This document shows, in pieces, positions 37,666-48,700 of a DNA stretch of 64,000 bases. How positions within the stretch are numbered: the stretch's first letter is position 1; each line of letters opens with the position of its first letter. The stretch lies in contig JAGGNK010013559.1 of NCBI GenBank assembly GCA_017590115.1, positions 2,298,305 through 2,362,304 of the forward strand, in the 5' to 3' direction. The stretch is from Montifringilla adamsi (Eukaryota; Chordata; Aves; Passeriformes; Passeridae). The notes under the pieces were generated by a model. That model saw only the letters and a list, made by a program, of their open reading frames with translations, was not told the DNA's origin and searched no databases. Position numbers and translations under genes: made by a program.

Positions 37666-38199
37666 AGGAAAACCCTCTCCACCCACTCTGGCTCACCTGT
37701 CCATGCATCGCCGTGGGGCTGGGCTGGGGGGAGTCCCTGGGGTTTTGCTTCCCCATTTTCCAGGCTCTATGGGTGAGCAGGGAAAGCTTCTGGCACGGTT
37801 CCTGCCCTAGTTCCTGTGCCTCAGTTTCCCCATCCGGTGGGGAGTGGAGATTTCCCCATCGGGACAGGGGTTACTTCAGGTTGTGCTTTGAGGCCAGTGA
37901 ATAGCAGCTGCAGGGGGTTATTATTAATATTAATTAATAGCCAGGCTCGGTCGGGGCTCAGGTGGCAGGGAGGGAGCGATGAAGCAGCCCTGAGTCACAG
38001 GGCAGGAGCAGGGGTGGCTCTGCCTGAGCCCTGACACACTCACTGCACCCCAGACTGGGACAGCCAGGGCTGGGTGATGCCGGCCGTGGGCCCTCCTCAT
38101 CTTCACACTGCTGCTGCTTGTGGGAGCGGCCTCGAGGAGCAGGAGGGCAGCGGGGCAGCCGCGGGGCAGCGCTGAGCGCCGGGAGCCGCCACGGCTCGG

Positions 38200-38880
38200 G
38201 CCCGCCGTGCCCCGTGGCCGCAGCTGCCTCTGTCAGCCGTGATTGAAAGCCAAGCCGGCCTGGCAGGCCTTCTCTGTGATCTTGTTAATTAAGAAATACA
38301 TTTAATTAGCAGCACCCCAGCTGTGACTCAGCTAATCATCATGATCGAAACAAGAGCCGGACTCCAGCGCTGGAGCACGGAGCCACCAAACCCCCTCACC
38401 TGCCCTGGTGAGTCCCCGGTTCTGCCCTGCCCCATCACCCACCAGGCACATCCCAGTGCCCTCCTGGGATTTTGGGGTGAGTTCCCCTCAGCTGGAGGCA
38501 AATTTGGTCTGAGACTGTCCCTATGCAGCACCTCACACACGCTGGTGTTGTCCCCACCCAGGGCAATTACCCATTGCCAAACGGCAAATAATCATATTAA
38601 TAACACATTTACCAGGCTATAAATAGACTTGATAATAACACCCTGTGTTTTCCAGGAACGGATTGTCAAAAATGTGGGGAAAGCCATTCCCTGTCGCCTG
38701 GGTTGCAGATGGGGAAACTGAGGCAGGGTTGGTTTCGGGCACGACTCTCACCGAGTGAGTGTCTGCCAGGCAGCTGTGGAATTTGCTCCTGAATAAACTG
38801 TCATGTAAATGAACCCTTATGTATATTTATAGGAACCATCCTGCCAGCTGGAATCTAATAGGGGAGAAAATAAACTGGGA
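38200..38880. other. AT-rich islands, possible regulatory elements
   Basis: Three AT-rich patches (38240-38345, 38560-38640, 38780-38880) stand out from GC-rich surroundings. They are rich in TTAATTA, AATCAT and ATAAAT-type words and have no coding potential. Confidence 0.4.
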
Positions 38881-39365
38881 AACTGACTGGAACAGGAGGG
38901 CGGTGCCTCACACATCAGCCCCATGCCCTGCTGGCACTGCCAGGGGTGAATGTCTGTCTGTCCCTGTCCCCAGGGTGTCTGTCCCTGGTCCTGGGAATCC
39001 TGCCCTGCATCCTGGGGTACCCAGCTCTGGTCCTGGATGCTGATCCCTGCGCTCTGGGATGCCCAGCTCTAGCTCTGGGATGCCCAGCCGTGCACCCTGG
39101 TGTACCCAGCCCTGGCCCTGCATGCCCAGATCCTCATGTGCCCGGATCCTGGGGTGTCTGGGAAGCAGCCACCGAGTGCCCTGCAGCTGCTGTAGGCTGT
39201 AAGGGGCTTTGGGGTGTGGGAAATGGGGGATGCTGTTGGCACTGGGGGTAAGAGGGTCCCAGGAGAATAAAGCTACAGAGTGTTTGGAGGGGCTGGCACA
39301 AGGGGCCCCTCCCTGCTCAGCAAGGCCTGGGTGGGTGAGCCCAGAGATCACCGTGGGTGCTCTTT

Positions 39366-40262
39366 CCCTGCCAGCAATGCACACGTGTGTGTGTTCATGC
39401 CCGCTCTGGACCTGCTTACCGTGTGTGGATGTGCACATGAGTTTGTGTGTGTACATGTGCACATGGGGGAGTGTGTGTGTGTGTGTGTATATACATGTAT
39501 ACACAGGTGTGTGTGTGTGTACACATGCACACGTGTGTGTGTGTACATGGGGGTGTGTGTATATACATGTATACACAGGTGTGTGTGTGTACATGTGTGT
39601 GTGTACACATGCACATGTGTGTGTATGTGCACATGGGTGTGCGTGTGTGGATGTGCACATGAGTTTGTGTGTGTACATGTGCACATGGGTGAGTGTGTGT
39701 GTGTGGATGTGCACATGGGTGAGTGTGTGTGTGTGTATATACATGTATACACAGGTGTGTGTGTGTACATGTGTGTGTGTGTACACGTGTGTGTGTGTAC
39801 ACATGCACACGTGCGTGTGTACATGGGTGTGTGTGTGTGTATACATGTATACACAGGTGTGTGTGTGTACATGTGCACATGGGTGGGTGTGTGTATACAT
39901 GTATACATAGGTGTGTATGTGTATGTGCACATGGGTGAGTGTGTGTGTGTGTGTGTATACACATGTATACACAGGTGTGTGTGTACATGTGTGTGTGTAC
40001 ACATGCACACATGTGCGTGTGTACATGGGTGTGTGTGTATATACATGTATACACAGGTGTGTGTGTACATGTGTGTGTGTACACATGCACACGTGTGTGT
40101 ACATGTGCACATGTTTGTGTGTGCATGTGCACATGGGTGAGTGTGTGTGTGTGTATATACATGTATACACAGGTGTGTGTGTGTACACATGCACACGTGT
40201 GTGTGTGTACATGGGGGTGTGTGTATATACATGTATACACAGGTGTGTGTACATGTGCACAC
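39366..40262. repeat. Long (TG)n-rich satellite with higher-order units
   Basis: About 0.9 kb of alternating purine-pyrimidine DNA. Blocks such as 'tatacatgtatacacagg' and 'gtacacatgcacacgtgtg' recur every 100 bp or so. The very long histidine/threonine-rich ORFs on the minus strand and cysteine/valine-rich ones on the plus strand are products of this composition. Confidence 0.97.
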
Positions 40263-40267
40263 GGGGG

Positions 40268-40470
40268 TGTGTGGCAGTGCCACACGGGTGCTGCAGAGCA
40301 CCCACCACGGGGCAGGGTGGCATCGGGGTGGGCAGCAGCACGCACTGCAGGGATGGAGCACTCCGGTGGGTGTGTGGCAGTGCCACACGGGTGCTGCAGA
40401 GCACCCACCACGGGCACAGGGTGGCATCGGGGTGGGCAGCAGCACACATTGCAGGGATGGAGCACTCCGG
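40268..40470. repeat. About 103-bp tandem duplication
   Basis: Two copies of a unit starting 'tgtgtggcagtgccacacgg', adjoining the (TG)n array and differing at few positions. Confidence 0.92.
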
Positions 40471-41456
40471 GGGTCCCTGGCCCTTCTTTCCCAGGGGTCC
40501 CTGACCCCCTGACCCTTCCTTCCCGGGGCTCCCTGGCCCGGCTTTCCCGCAGCCCCCGGCGCAGCGCCGGGAGGGGGAGCGGGCGGCAGCGGCGGAGCGA
40601 GGCCGATTAGGGATGCAGACAGCGCTGCTCTCTAATGTCTTCCTGTCTCGAGCAGACAGCAGCAGCCTGCACAGCTCCTGTGCTGCGGCCGCCCTCGGCT
40701 CCTCGGTGCGTGCCCCAGCCCAGCCTGCAGCCCCCGCTTTTCGGGTGGCACGGGGACCTGCTCCCTCGGGTCCCAGCAGGCCGTGAAGGGATGCGACGGT
40801 GCCAAGGCCGGGCGTGACCCCGCAGCCATCCTGGAGCGGGGTTCCTCGCTGGAAAGGGTTTTTGGAGCAGGAATGCTGGCAGGGTTTCATGCTGCGGCAC
40901 CTCTCCCTCTCTGCCTCCCTCCTGCTGCTCCCGAGCCCTCGTCGCCGTGATTCCCTGCAGCGGGCTAAAAATATCCCCGGGAGCTGCCGCGGCACACCGG
41001 CGCTTGGAGCTGGTGATAAATAACCCGGGGGGAAGCTCTCACCGGCCCTTCCCTTGAAGCAGGTCGGAGCCCCCGTCCTCGCCGTGCCGCTGGAGGGTGG
41101 ATGGACACACGGAGGCACTCAGGGAAACGGGGATGGAGCAGCCTCTGCCCTTTGGCTGCACAGGGAAACTGAGGCACAGGTGGGCCTCTGCTGAGGGGGC
41201 GAGGGGAGGTGATGGACCCGTTTGCTTGCGATGCTGGGGCGGGAGAGGGGGTCAGCAGGGCTGGGAGGGATACACAAAGCCCGGCACTCGTGTCACTCTG
41301 AGTCACATCCCTCTGCATCAGGCTCGTCCCTTTGCAGCAGCTCCATCCCCTGCAGCACAACCAGCTGCCTGCACCCGACCCATCCCTCTGTGCTGGATCT
41401 GTCTCCTTGCAGCAGCTGCATCGTTCTGCTGTGGCTCCTTGGCTTTGCACCAGATC

Positions 41457-41532
41457 CACCCTGCTGCCGTGGATCCATTCTGCCGCTGAGGATCCACCCT
41501 GCTGCCATGGGTCCACCCTGCTGCCATGGATG
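41457..41532. repeat. 19-bp minisatellite, four copies
   Basis: Units of the form 'ccaccctgctgccatggat' lie head to tail; the second copy is the most diverged. Confidence 0.9.
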
Positions 41533-44500
41533 CACCTCCCTCCATCGGATCCAGCTCCAGACCCAAACTGCCTCACTCTCCCCACATCACCCTCCTCAGG
41601 GTGTGGGACGAGCTCTGGGGACCAGCTCGGGAATCTGTCCCCTTCTCCCCCACCTCTTCATCCCATGGGACCCCATCCCTGCCTCCCATCCACAGACCAG
41701 CCTGGGCAGTTCTCATGCCCGTGTACCTCGGGCAGCTCCACATCATGACTGGCTTTCTCCAGAGCCACGGAGAACTGCTGCAGGAGGGGGGTCCCATTGA
41801 GGAGGAGGGTCCCAGTTCAGTCCCATCACCCTGCTGGGGCCGAGCCTCCCAGGGGAGCCCCTTCCTGCCGTCCCTCCCTCCTCGCTCCCATTGCCGCCAC
41901 GTCCCAGCCCACCCCGGCGGAGCTGCCAAAGCACAGGGCAAACGGGGACAAGCCGGGAGAGAGAGAGTGATTTTTGTGAGCCTTTATTTTCCTCCATCAA
42001 AATCCACCAGCCGGAGAGAGCAGCGGGAGGGGGAGGATGGGGAAACCCATCAGGTTTCACGGGCGACGCTGCCGCCCCCCGCTCCGTGTTTGCTCCCCCT
42101 CCCTGTACCACCACATTTCATGTCGGCCCCGCAGCGAGGCTGAGTAATAAATATCAGCTGCTGGGAAGCGGTGAATCACCGCCGCTCCCGGCGCTGCTGC
42201 TGCTGACACACCGCGGCACTCGGCGCTTCTGTCCCCAGCGCTGGCCCCCCGCCAGCCCGCCGGGTCCCCGGGCAGCGGAGCCCCCGGCCAGCCCCTCGCC
42301 GCAGCCACCGGGCACTTTCGGCCACGGCACAAACACGTTTGGCCACATTCTCCTGGCTCCCGTCTCGACCAGTGCCAGGAATCGGCTCCAAAATCCATCA
42401 GTTTTGGGAAGGCGCTGCTGGGTGGTAACATTTTGCCAGTTGAAAGGAGGCTGGGGAGATCTGGGGATGCTCCTGCCCCCCTGGATGCTGGGGGTGATCC
42501 TGTGCCAGACCTCATGGTGGTTCACCCCATCCCCAGTGTGTCTAACTGGTTCCAGTGGGCTCATCCAAGCCTGGAGCAGAAGTCTCATTTTCCAGCACCC
42601 CACCCAAACACTCCTGACACCCACCAGCTCCAGGTGCTGCCACCTCCCTGCTGCCTGCACCCATCCTGCAGCCTTTGGCCCCAGCCAGCCAGTCCCCATG
42701 AGATGGAGGGTGACCCCAAGCCAGCTCTGGTTTCCCTCCCTGCCGGGTCAGCCTGTCCCCAGCTGAAGAGCCAAAGTGACCCATCTGTTAAGTACAACCT
42801 CCAGCAGGATGCCCTGGGCTCACGGAGCACCTCCTGCCAGGCCCCCAGCACTGACCCCCTCCAAAGCAGCTCCCCAGGGACCACAAACACACCCCAGGCC
42901 CCAGTAACAGCCTGAAACCCACTGCTGCAATGGTGCCAGCACATCTGGGAGGCACATCTGGCACCAGGCATCCCCCCAGCTCAATGTCACACTGGCAAGT
43001 GACACAAGTGGCACCACAGAGGCTCTGTGGTCCGGGGGAATTGGCATTCAAGGTCCCCCGGAGCGCCTGATCCCCTCCACAAGTTACAGAAGGTCCTTGG
43101 ACCTCGTGAGCAGCTGGTGTGAAGCTGTAATTACCTTAATTAGCTCTGGGATTGCATTCCCTCCCCATGCTAATTTCGTTTCTACAGTAACCAGCCCAAG
43201 AGGTGTGCGTGCGCTCGGAGCGAGACGGAGACAGGAGCCTCAGCAGCCACACCAGGCACCCCGAAACCAGCCCGAAACCAGGGGCCACCCCCCAATCCCC
43301 ACCCCCCAGGGGCTCAGCCAGCCCAGTGCTCCTCCTGCAGAGGTTCACAAGAGTCCTCGTTGTTTCCCAACATCTCAAGGGAGTCGTTTGTTTCTGGGAG
43401 CATCCACCCGGCTCTGTGCGGAGAGAGTGGCTGGGGGGAGAGGGACCGGAGGCTGGTGGTCCCCAAACGCATGGGAGGCTTTAGGAACAGCAAAGCCTGG
43501 GCTCGTTCCTTGCTGCTGGTATTTGCTGTAACCCAATATGGCCCTGATGTAAGAGCCATTTGGGAGGAAACTATAAAAGCTTCAGGAAATGGGTATTAAT
43601 TCACCTCGTGGCAATAAAAGGGAAGGAGGGCTCCCGGGCAGCCACCTCGGGGGAGTGAAGGCGAGTGGGGCTGGGATCACAGCCCTGGGCAACAGCCAGG
43701 CAATCTTGGAGCCATCCCCCCTTAATTGGGAATTAACCCCCCCTGAGTGTTCTCAGATGGAAAGGGGGCGGCTGCAAGGTGGGAGCACTGAGGTCTCACC
43801 CGGGTGAATCATCTCGGCCCCTGGAGCCGAGCATTTGTTTGGAGCTGGAGCTGCAGCGTGACTTGGGGAGATTTTCTCACCCTGGAAATTTGGAGCAGGT
43901 CCAGCTCTTCCCTTGCAAACACCAAGCCTTCCTCTGGCTGCATCCCTCCCTGATGCCAGCCAGCCTTGGCACGGAGAGGGCAACCCCCCCAGCACGGGCT
44001 GAGTGAGGCTGCTGCTGACTGAGCAGGGGGCAGTGAGGATGGGGGAGCCCCACGCTCCCACCCTGCAATGCTGCTGATTCCCCTGCCACGCTGCTGCGGT
44101 CCCTGCACCGCGGCCATTGCTGCAGTGAGCACCACCCTGACATCAAAACATCCCTGGGCTCTTCAGAATCCATTCTGCTGCCTGTGGAGGGAGCAGGGAG
44201 ATGCTTTGGGGAGCCTCAGGGGCTGCATGTGGGGTGACCCAGGCTCACCGTGCATGTGGGGCTAGAAATAATGCTGGGAAGCAGGTTGTGATGCTCCCGT
44301 GGCTCTGTGGAAGATTCGGCAGCCCAAAAAGCCAGCGGGGCTGGGGCATAGACCCTGCAGGGTGTGGAGCAGAGCCCACGCTCCTGCCCCGTTGCTGGCA
44401 TCCCAGGGCAGCGTTTCCCGGGACGGATCTCTCCCGGGGCAGGCAGCAGCAGCAGAACGAGCAGCGGAGGTGAATTTCGCTGAGTGGTTGTTTTTTAAAA

Positions 44501-45560
44501 ATAACTTTGCCTTTGTCAGCAGGTCAGGGTTGCTCCAGATTGAATAATCGCAGCCGCCCAGCCCTCCCCTGCTCCCGGGCGCTCCCTGGCAGCCCCAGCC
44601 CGGGATGTGCTGGGTGGATGCTGGGCCACAGCCCCGTGGAGAGCATCGCTGTCCCCGGGGCTTGAACGTCTCAGAAGGGACACTCTGTGCTGCATCCCCC
44701 ACCCTGCCTCCCCCAAAAGCTGCTGCTGGGGATGCCCTGAGCTCACATCCCTGAGCAGGGCCGGGGGTGACGGGGGGAGCTGCAGGAGGAGGGGAGCACA
44801 CGGGGACGGAGCCGTCGGGTGTTTGCCAGAACGGCTGAGTCACCAGGCAGTAATTACTCCTTAAATGTGAGCACGTTCGTTGCAGGGATGAAAGATGCTC
44901 ACATGAGCCAGGCAGGGAGCTCACCCGCTCTCCCCCCGCGGAAGGGAAGGAACAGATCCGGCTGCCTTTTGTGGGGAGCAGGGAACGTGCCCCAGCTTTG
45001 GATGGACAGGAGGGAGCCTGGGGGCGATGGGAGAAACCCGGGGCAGAACAGAGAAGCAGCAGGGGCAGGAAAGTGAAACCCTGCAGAGCAAACCCTGATG
45101 GCAGAGTTGTGCCTCTGGGTGAAGCAGCAATGCCAGCAATACCCAGACCAGGCACAGAAAGGCACGGGAGTGCCTGCATGGCACAGTTTGAGGGCTGGGC
45201 TGGCTCCCAGCTGGGTAAATTTTGGAAAGAGATGAAACAATTCAGCAGCACCAGCCTTGCTGGGAAGCTACAGCACAAGGAGGGAGAATAAAGCACGTGG
45301 GAAGGATGCTGTGCTACCTTGGGCTGCACCACACCCAGAGGATGCTGAGGAAAATGGAGAGGAGGGGATTGAAGACCCCCAGACACATGCCCTGTCCTGT
45401 CCCAGGCAGGATGGGGACAAGGTGACAGGCCACTTGCAGAGACCAAACAGCCTCTGGACACCCAGGGGCTCCCCAGAGAGGTCCTGTCCCCATCAGTCTC
45501 TCCTGGGGCAGCTTGGGGGCCATTCCTGGTGTTGCACAGACACACCCTGGTCCGGGAAGG

Positions 45561-45790
45561 GAGTGGGTGCCCTGAAGGCTCTGTGGGTGCCATGAGGGGT
45601 CTGTGGGTGCCGTGCAGGGTCTGTGGGTGCAGTGCAGGCTCTGTGGGTGCTGTGCAGGCTCTGTGGGTGCCATGAGGGCTCTGTGGGTGCCCTGCAGGCT
45701 CTATGGGTGCCATGCAGGATCTGTGGGTGCAGTGCAGGTTCTGTGGGTGCCCTGCAGGCTCTGTGGGTGCCATGCAGGATCTGTGGGTGC
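45561..45790. repeat. 20-bp minisatellite, about 11.5 copies
   Basis: An exact 20-base period with the invariant core 'ctgtgggtgc' followed by a variable 'catgcaggat'-like half. Confidence 0.97.
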
Positions 45791-48700
45791 TCCCCCCAAA
45801 AGCAGATTACTGCCTCTCCAGGCTGTGCAGAGGAGCAGGGAGTGTTTGCAGCCAGCTGCTCCCTGCATGGGGATCTGGGCACAATCAGCCATGGCCCAGG
45901 CCCGTGTGCTCTGGGTGCAAGGGGTGCAGCCCACGTTTTGGGGAGTGCAGGGCTCAGTCCCATGGTTCAGCCATTGGGGGCTGAGGGTTTTGCTGTTCTC
46001 ACTGGCCCCAGCAGTGTGGGCTCCATCAGGTGGGTCCATGCCCTGGGACAGGGTCAGCCCAGGCCAGGAACATCTCCTGTGGCCCCCTATTCCCCACTCC
46101 ATCTCAGCCACTCCCTCCAGGTCTCACAGTCTTGTCCTGTCCCATCTCCCGAGCTGACCCAAATCCAGCCTGATCCCCCTCCTTCCACCCACTCGGGTAT
46201 GTGTAACTCCTGAGCAGCCACAGCTGATTTTCTCCTCTATGGACTTTGGTTTTTTTCTCCTTTTTCTCTTTTTTTTTTTTTTTTTTTTTCCCCTCTTAAA
46301 TTCTGCCTTAAACCAGGCCTGTGGATGCTCTTCTCCTGTGCCAAGGCTCTTGTGCCTCATCCTGGGCAAGATGTGGATGGAAAGAGGAGAAAGGATGCTG
46401 CAGGGTCAGGTCAGATCATGGCAAGTGCCTGGCGTGAGCAGCAGTGCAAGACCCTGCCGCAGTGCTGTGCGTGGCTGGGTGATGTCAGGGGGTGAGAGAT
46501 GAGGCTGCAGGTCCACCTGCAGCTCTGAGGGAGCTGGGAAGGAGAAGTGAAGGTGAGAGGGGTGGTCCTGCAAGGCTGGAGGTCTGGGGAATGGAGGGGA
46601 AGAGCTCTGAACCCTCTGGAGGGTGAGAGTGGCCGAGGATGGGGCTGCAGCAGGGATACAGGAGGGAGCATCGGCCTGAGGCTGCAGAGGAGCAGCAAGG
46701 TTTGGGATGCACCAGGATTGGGAGTGGGAACAGTTCAGCATTGTGGGGAAAAGCTCCTTGATATCCCCTGAGCACTGCTGGCCCCGGGAACATGGGGGCT
46801 TCAGTGCCCCTAGCACTGGGACAGGGCCAGAGCCATGCCTGGGATGACTGGAGTGAAAGGAGCCCTGTTTGCCAGGGGTTCTATTGAGGAAATGCCAGGG
46901 GGATGTAATGCCAGGCTGCTCAGCAAGTGGGAGAGCTCCCCTGCAGCTCAGCCCCCCGAGTGGCTCCGCAGGGTGGGGACCCAGGGACCCTCTGCGGTTG
47001 GGAATGGAGCCTGGTCGGGGCAGGCAGAGCTGATAACCCCTGGCTGCCCTTCCCGAGCAGAGGGAGCTGCAGATAAAAGCTCTGCAGGCAGAGCAGGGCT
47101 CAGCTCCAAGCCTGGCTTAGGCTGATACCAGCCCCAAAGGGCGACCTCTCCCTTGGGCTCGGCTCAGCCCCACGGCCCGGCCACCTCCCCCTCTGCACCC
47201 CAAATTCCCCCTGATTAGCAGCTTGTATCACTCTGATGGACCCGGGAGATACCCCAGCCGTGCCTGCCTTGCTCCTGCTCAGGTTTTGCCTCAGTTTGAG
47301 GAGGAAAAAATCTTGTTTATTATAAAACTGCAGCAATGCCCAGATCTGCTTGCAAACCCCTGCTAAAGCCTCCGGCATCGCAGGTTGGGAGGAGCTGGAG
47401 TGGGGGAGCAGCTGCTTTGGGGATTATTAATGAGCAGCAAGTGATGGGAAAGGCGAGGATCAATTGAAACAAAGGAGTTCAATGGTAAAAAGAAACGTTT
47501 GTGGGGTAATGGGAGTCCATTTCTCCAGCCGACTGTCGGAAACGCATCCTGTTAAACATCCATCAATTATCCCAGCTTGCAAATGCATTAGAGTAATGAG
47601 GAATTATCCATCAAATACACTTAAAGGCAGTGCCCCCCTCTGCCAGCCGCCCTGCAAAGAGGCACTTCAGTAAGGAAAAATAGCCTGAAGGTGGGTGGAA
47701 ATTCAGGGCGGGGGGGCAGTGAGGAGGCTTGGGGCTGCATCCTCTGGAGTCTGATCCAGTGCAGAAGATGCTTTCCCAGCTCCAGGAGCAGCTCCTGGGC
47801 TTGCTGGCTCCTTCAGTAGCTGTGTTTTCTTCAGAGAGCTGTGGTGACACCGTGGGCAGCCCAGGTACCTGCTCTGTGCCTCAGTTTCCCCATCCTGCTC
47901 GTAGTGCTGTCTGTGGCCACCCATGGGTGCTGCTCGTGTCCCTGTCCCCTCTCTTCCCAGGAACAGAAGTTGTGGTGAGCGTGGTGTGTGATTGGTGGCT
48001 AAATTCCCAGAAACTCGTGGGTCCATCACCCACACCCCTGCACCCCAGATGGCCCTGGCTCTGCAGAAGGAGGGTGTGGGGAGGCACAGAACCTCACAGC
48101 CCTTGGGGATGCCAATCCCTGGGCTGGGCTGGATGCACAAAGCAGAAAATAACTGGGTCTGGAGGCAGGATCCTGCTCTGCCACCAAAGGAAGGGAGTCT
48201 TGTAGCCCCCACGGCCCCAGCAGGGTCTGAGGGGCTGCAGGTCCGGTCTGTGTGTGCTGGGGTGAGGTTTGGAAAGTGGCTGGAGCACTGCAGGATCAGA
48301 GCAAACAGGGACATGAGGGATGTGACCCGACAGAGCAGGGTCTGGGCTTGCTGGGGCAGGGTAACTCCAAGGGTTTGATCCATTTGGTGATGGGTTCTGG
48401 ACTGATCCAGGAGTTTTCCAGCCTCGGTGATGCAACCTTGTGGCAACCCCTGCTCTGAGGTTTCGCTGCTGTGATCTGAGACACATCCTCCTCCCCGCGG
48501 ACAGGGCTGGATTTATCAGGGCGTTCCCCCAGCAGCAGGATCTGGGGAGTCAGGACTGCTGTGTGGTGTTCAGGTGTGGATCCTCTGATGTCTTGTGCTG
48601 TGGTTGTGGGCAGGTGTTGGGAGAGAACTGAGGAGCAACAGTGGGAGCTTCTCCTGTCTCTACACCTGCCTGGCTGTCCTGCACACACCACTGGGAGCTG

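Larger units (their letters stand above)
34971..38200. other. Intergenic sequence between FGD2 and PIM1, proximal part
   Basis: Holds two minisatellites (35639-35828 and 36447-36552), small CpG patches (36590-36760, 37080-37200) and an (ATTT)n-rich tract (37567-37665). No coding exon recognised. Confidence 0.55.
38881..45560. other. Intergenic sequence, middle part
   Basis: Besides the arrays listed separately it holds CpG patches (40490-40620, 42160-42320) and an AT-richer patch at 43110-43200. No exon, RNA gene or transposon was recognised. Confidence 0.5.

Noticed and set aside
38908..41118. 736-codon minus-strand ORF rich in His, Thr, Tyr and Cys
   Set aside because: It is the antisense reading of the (TG)n array. 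Other frames of the array are open too, and no domain or splice structure is visible.
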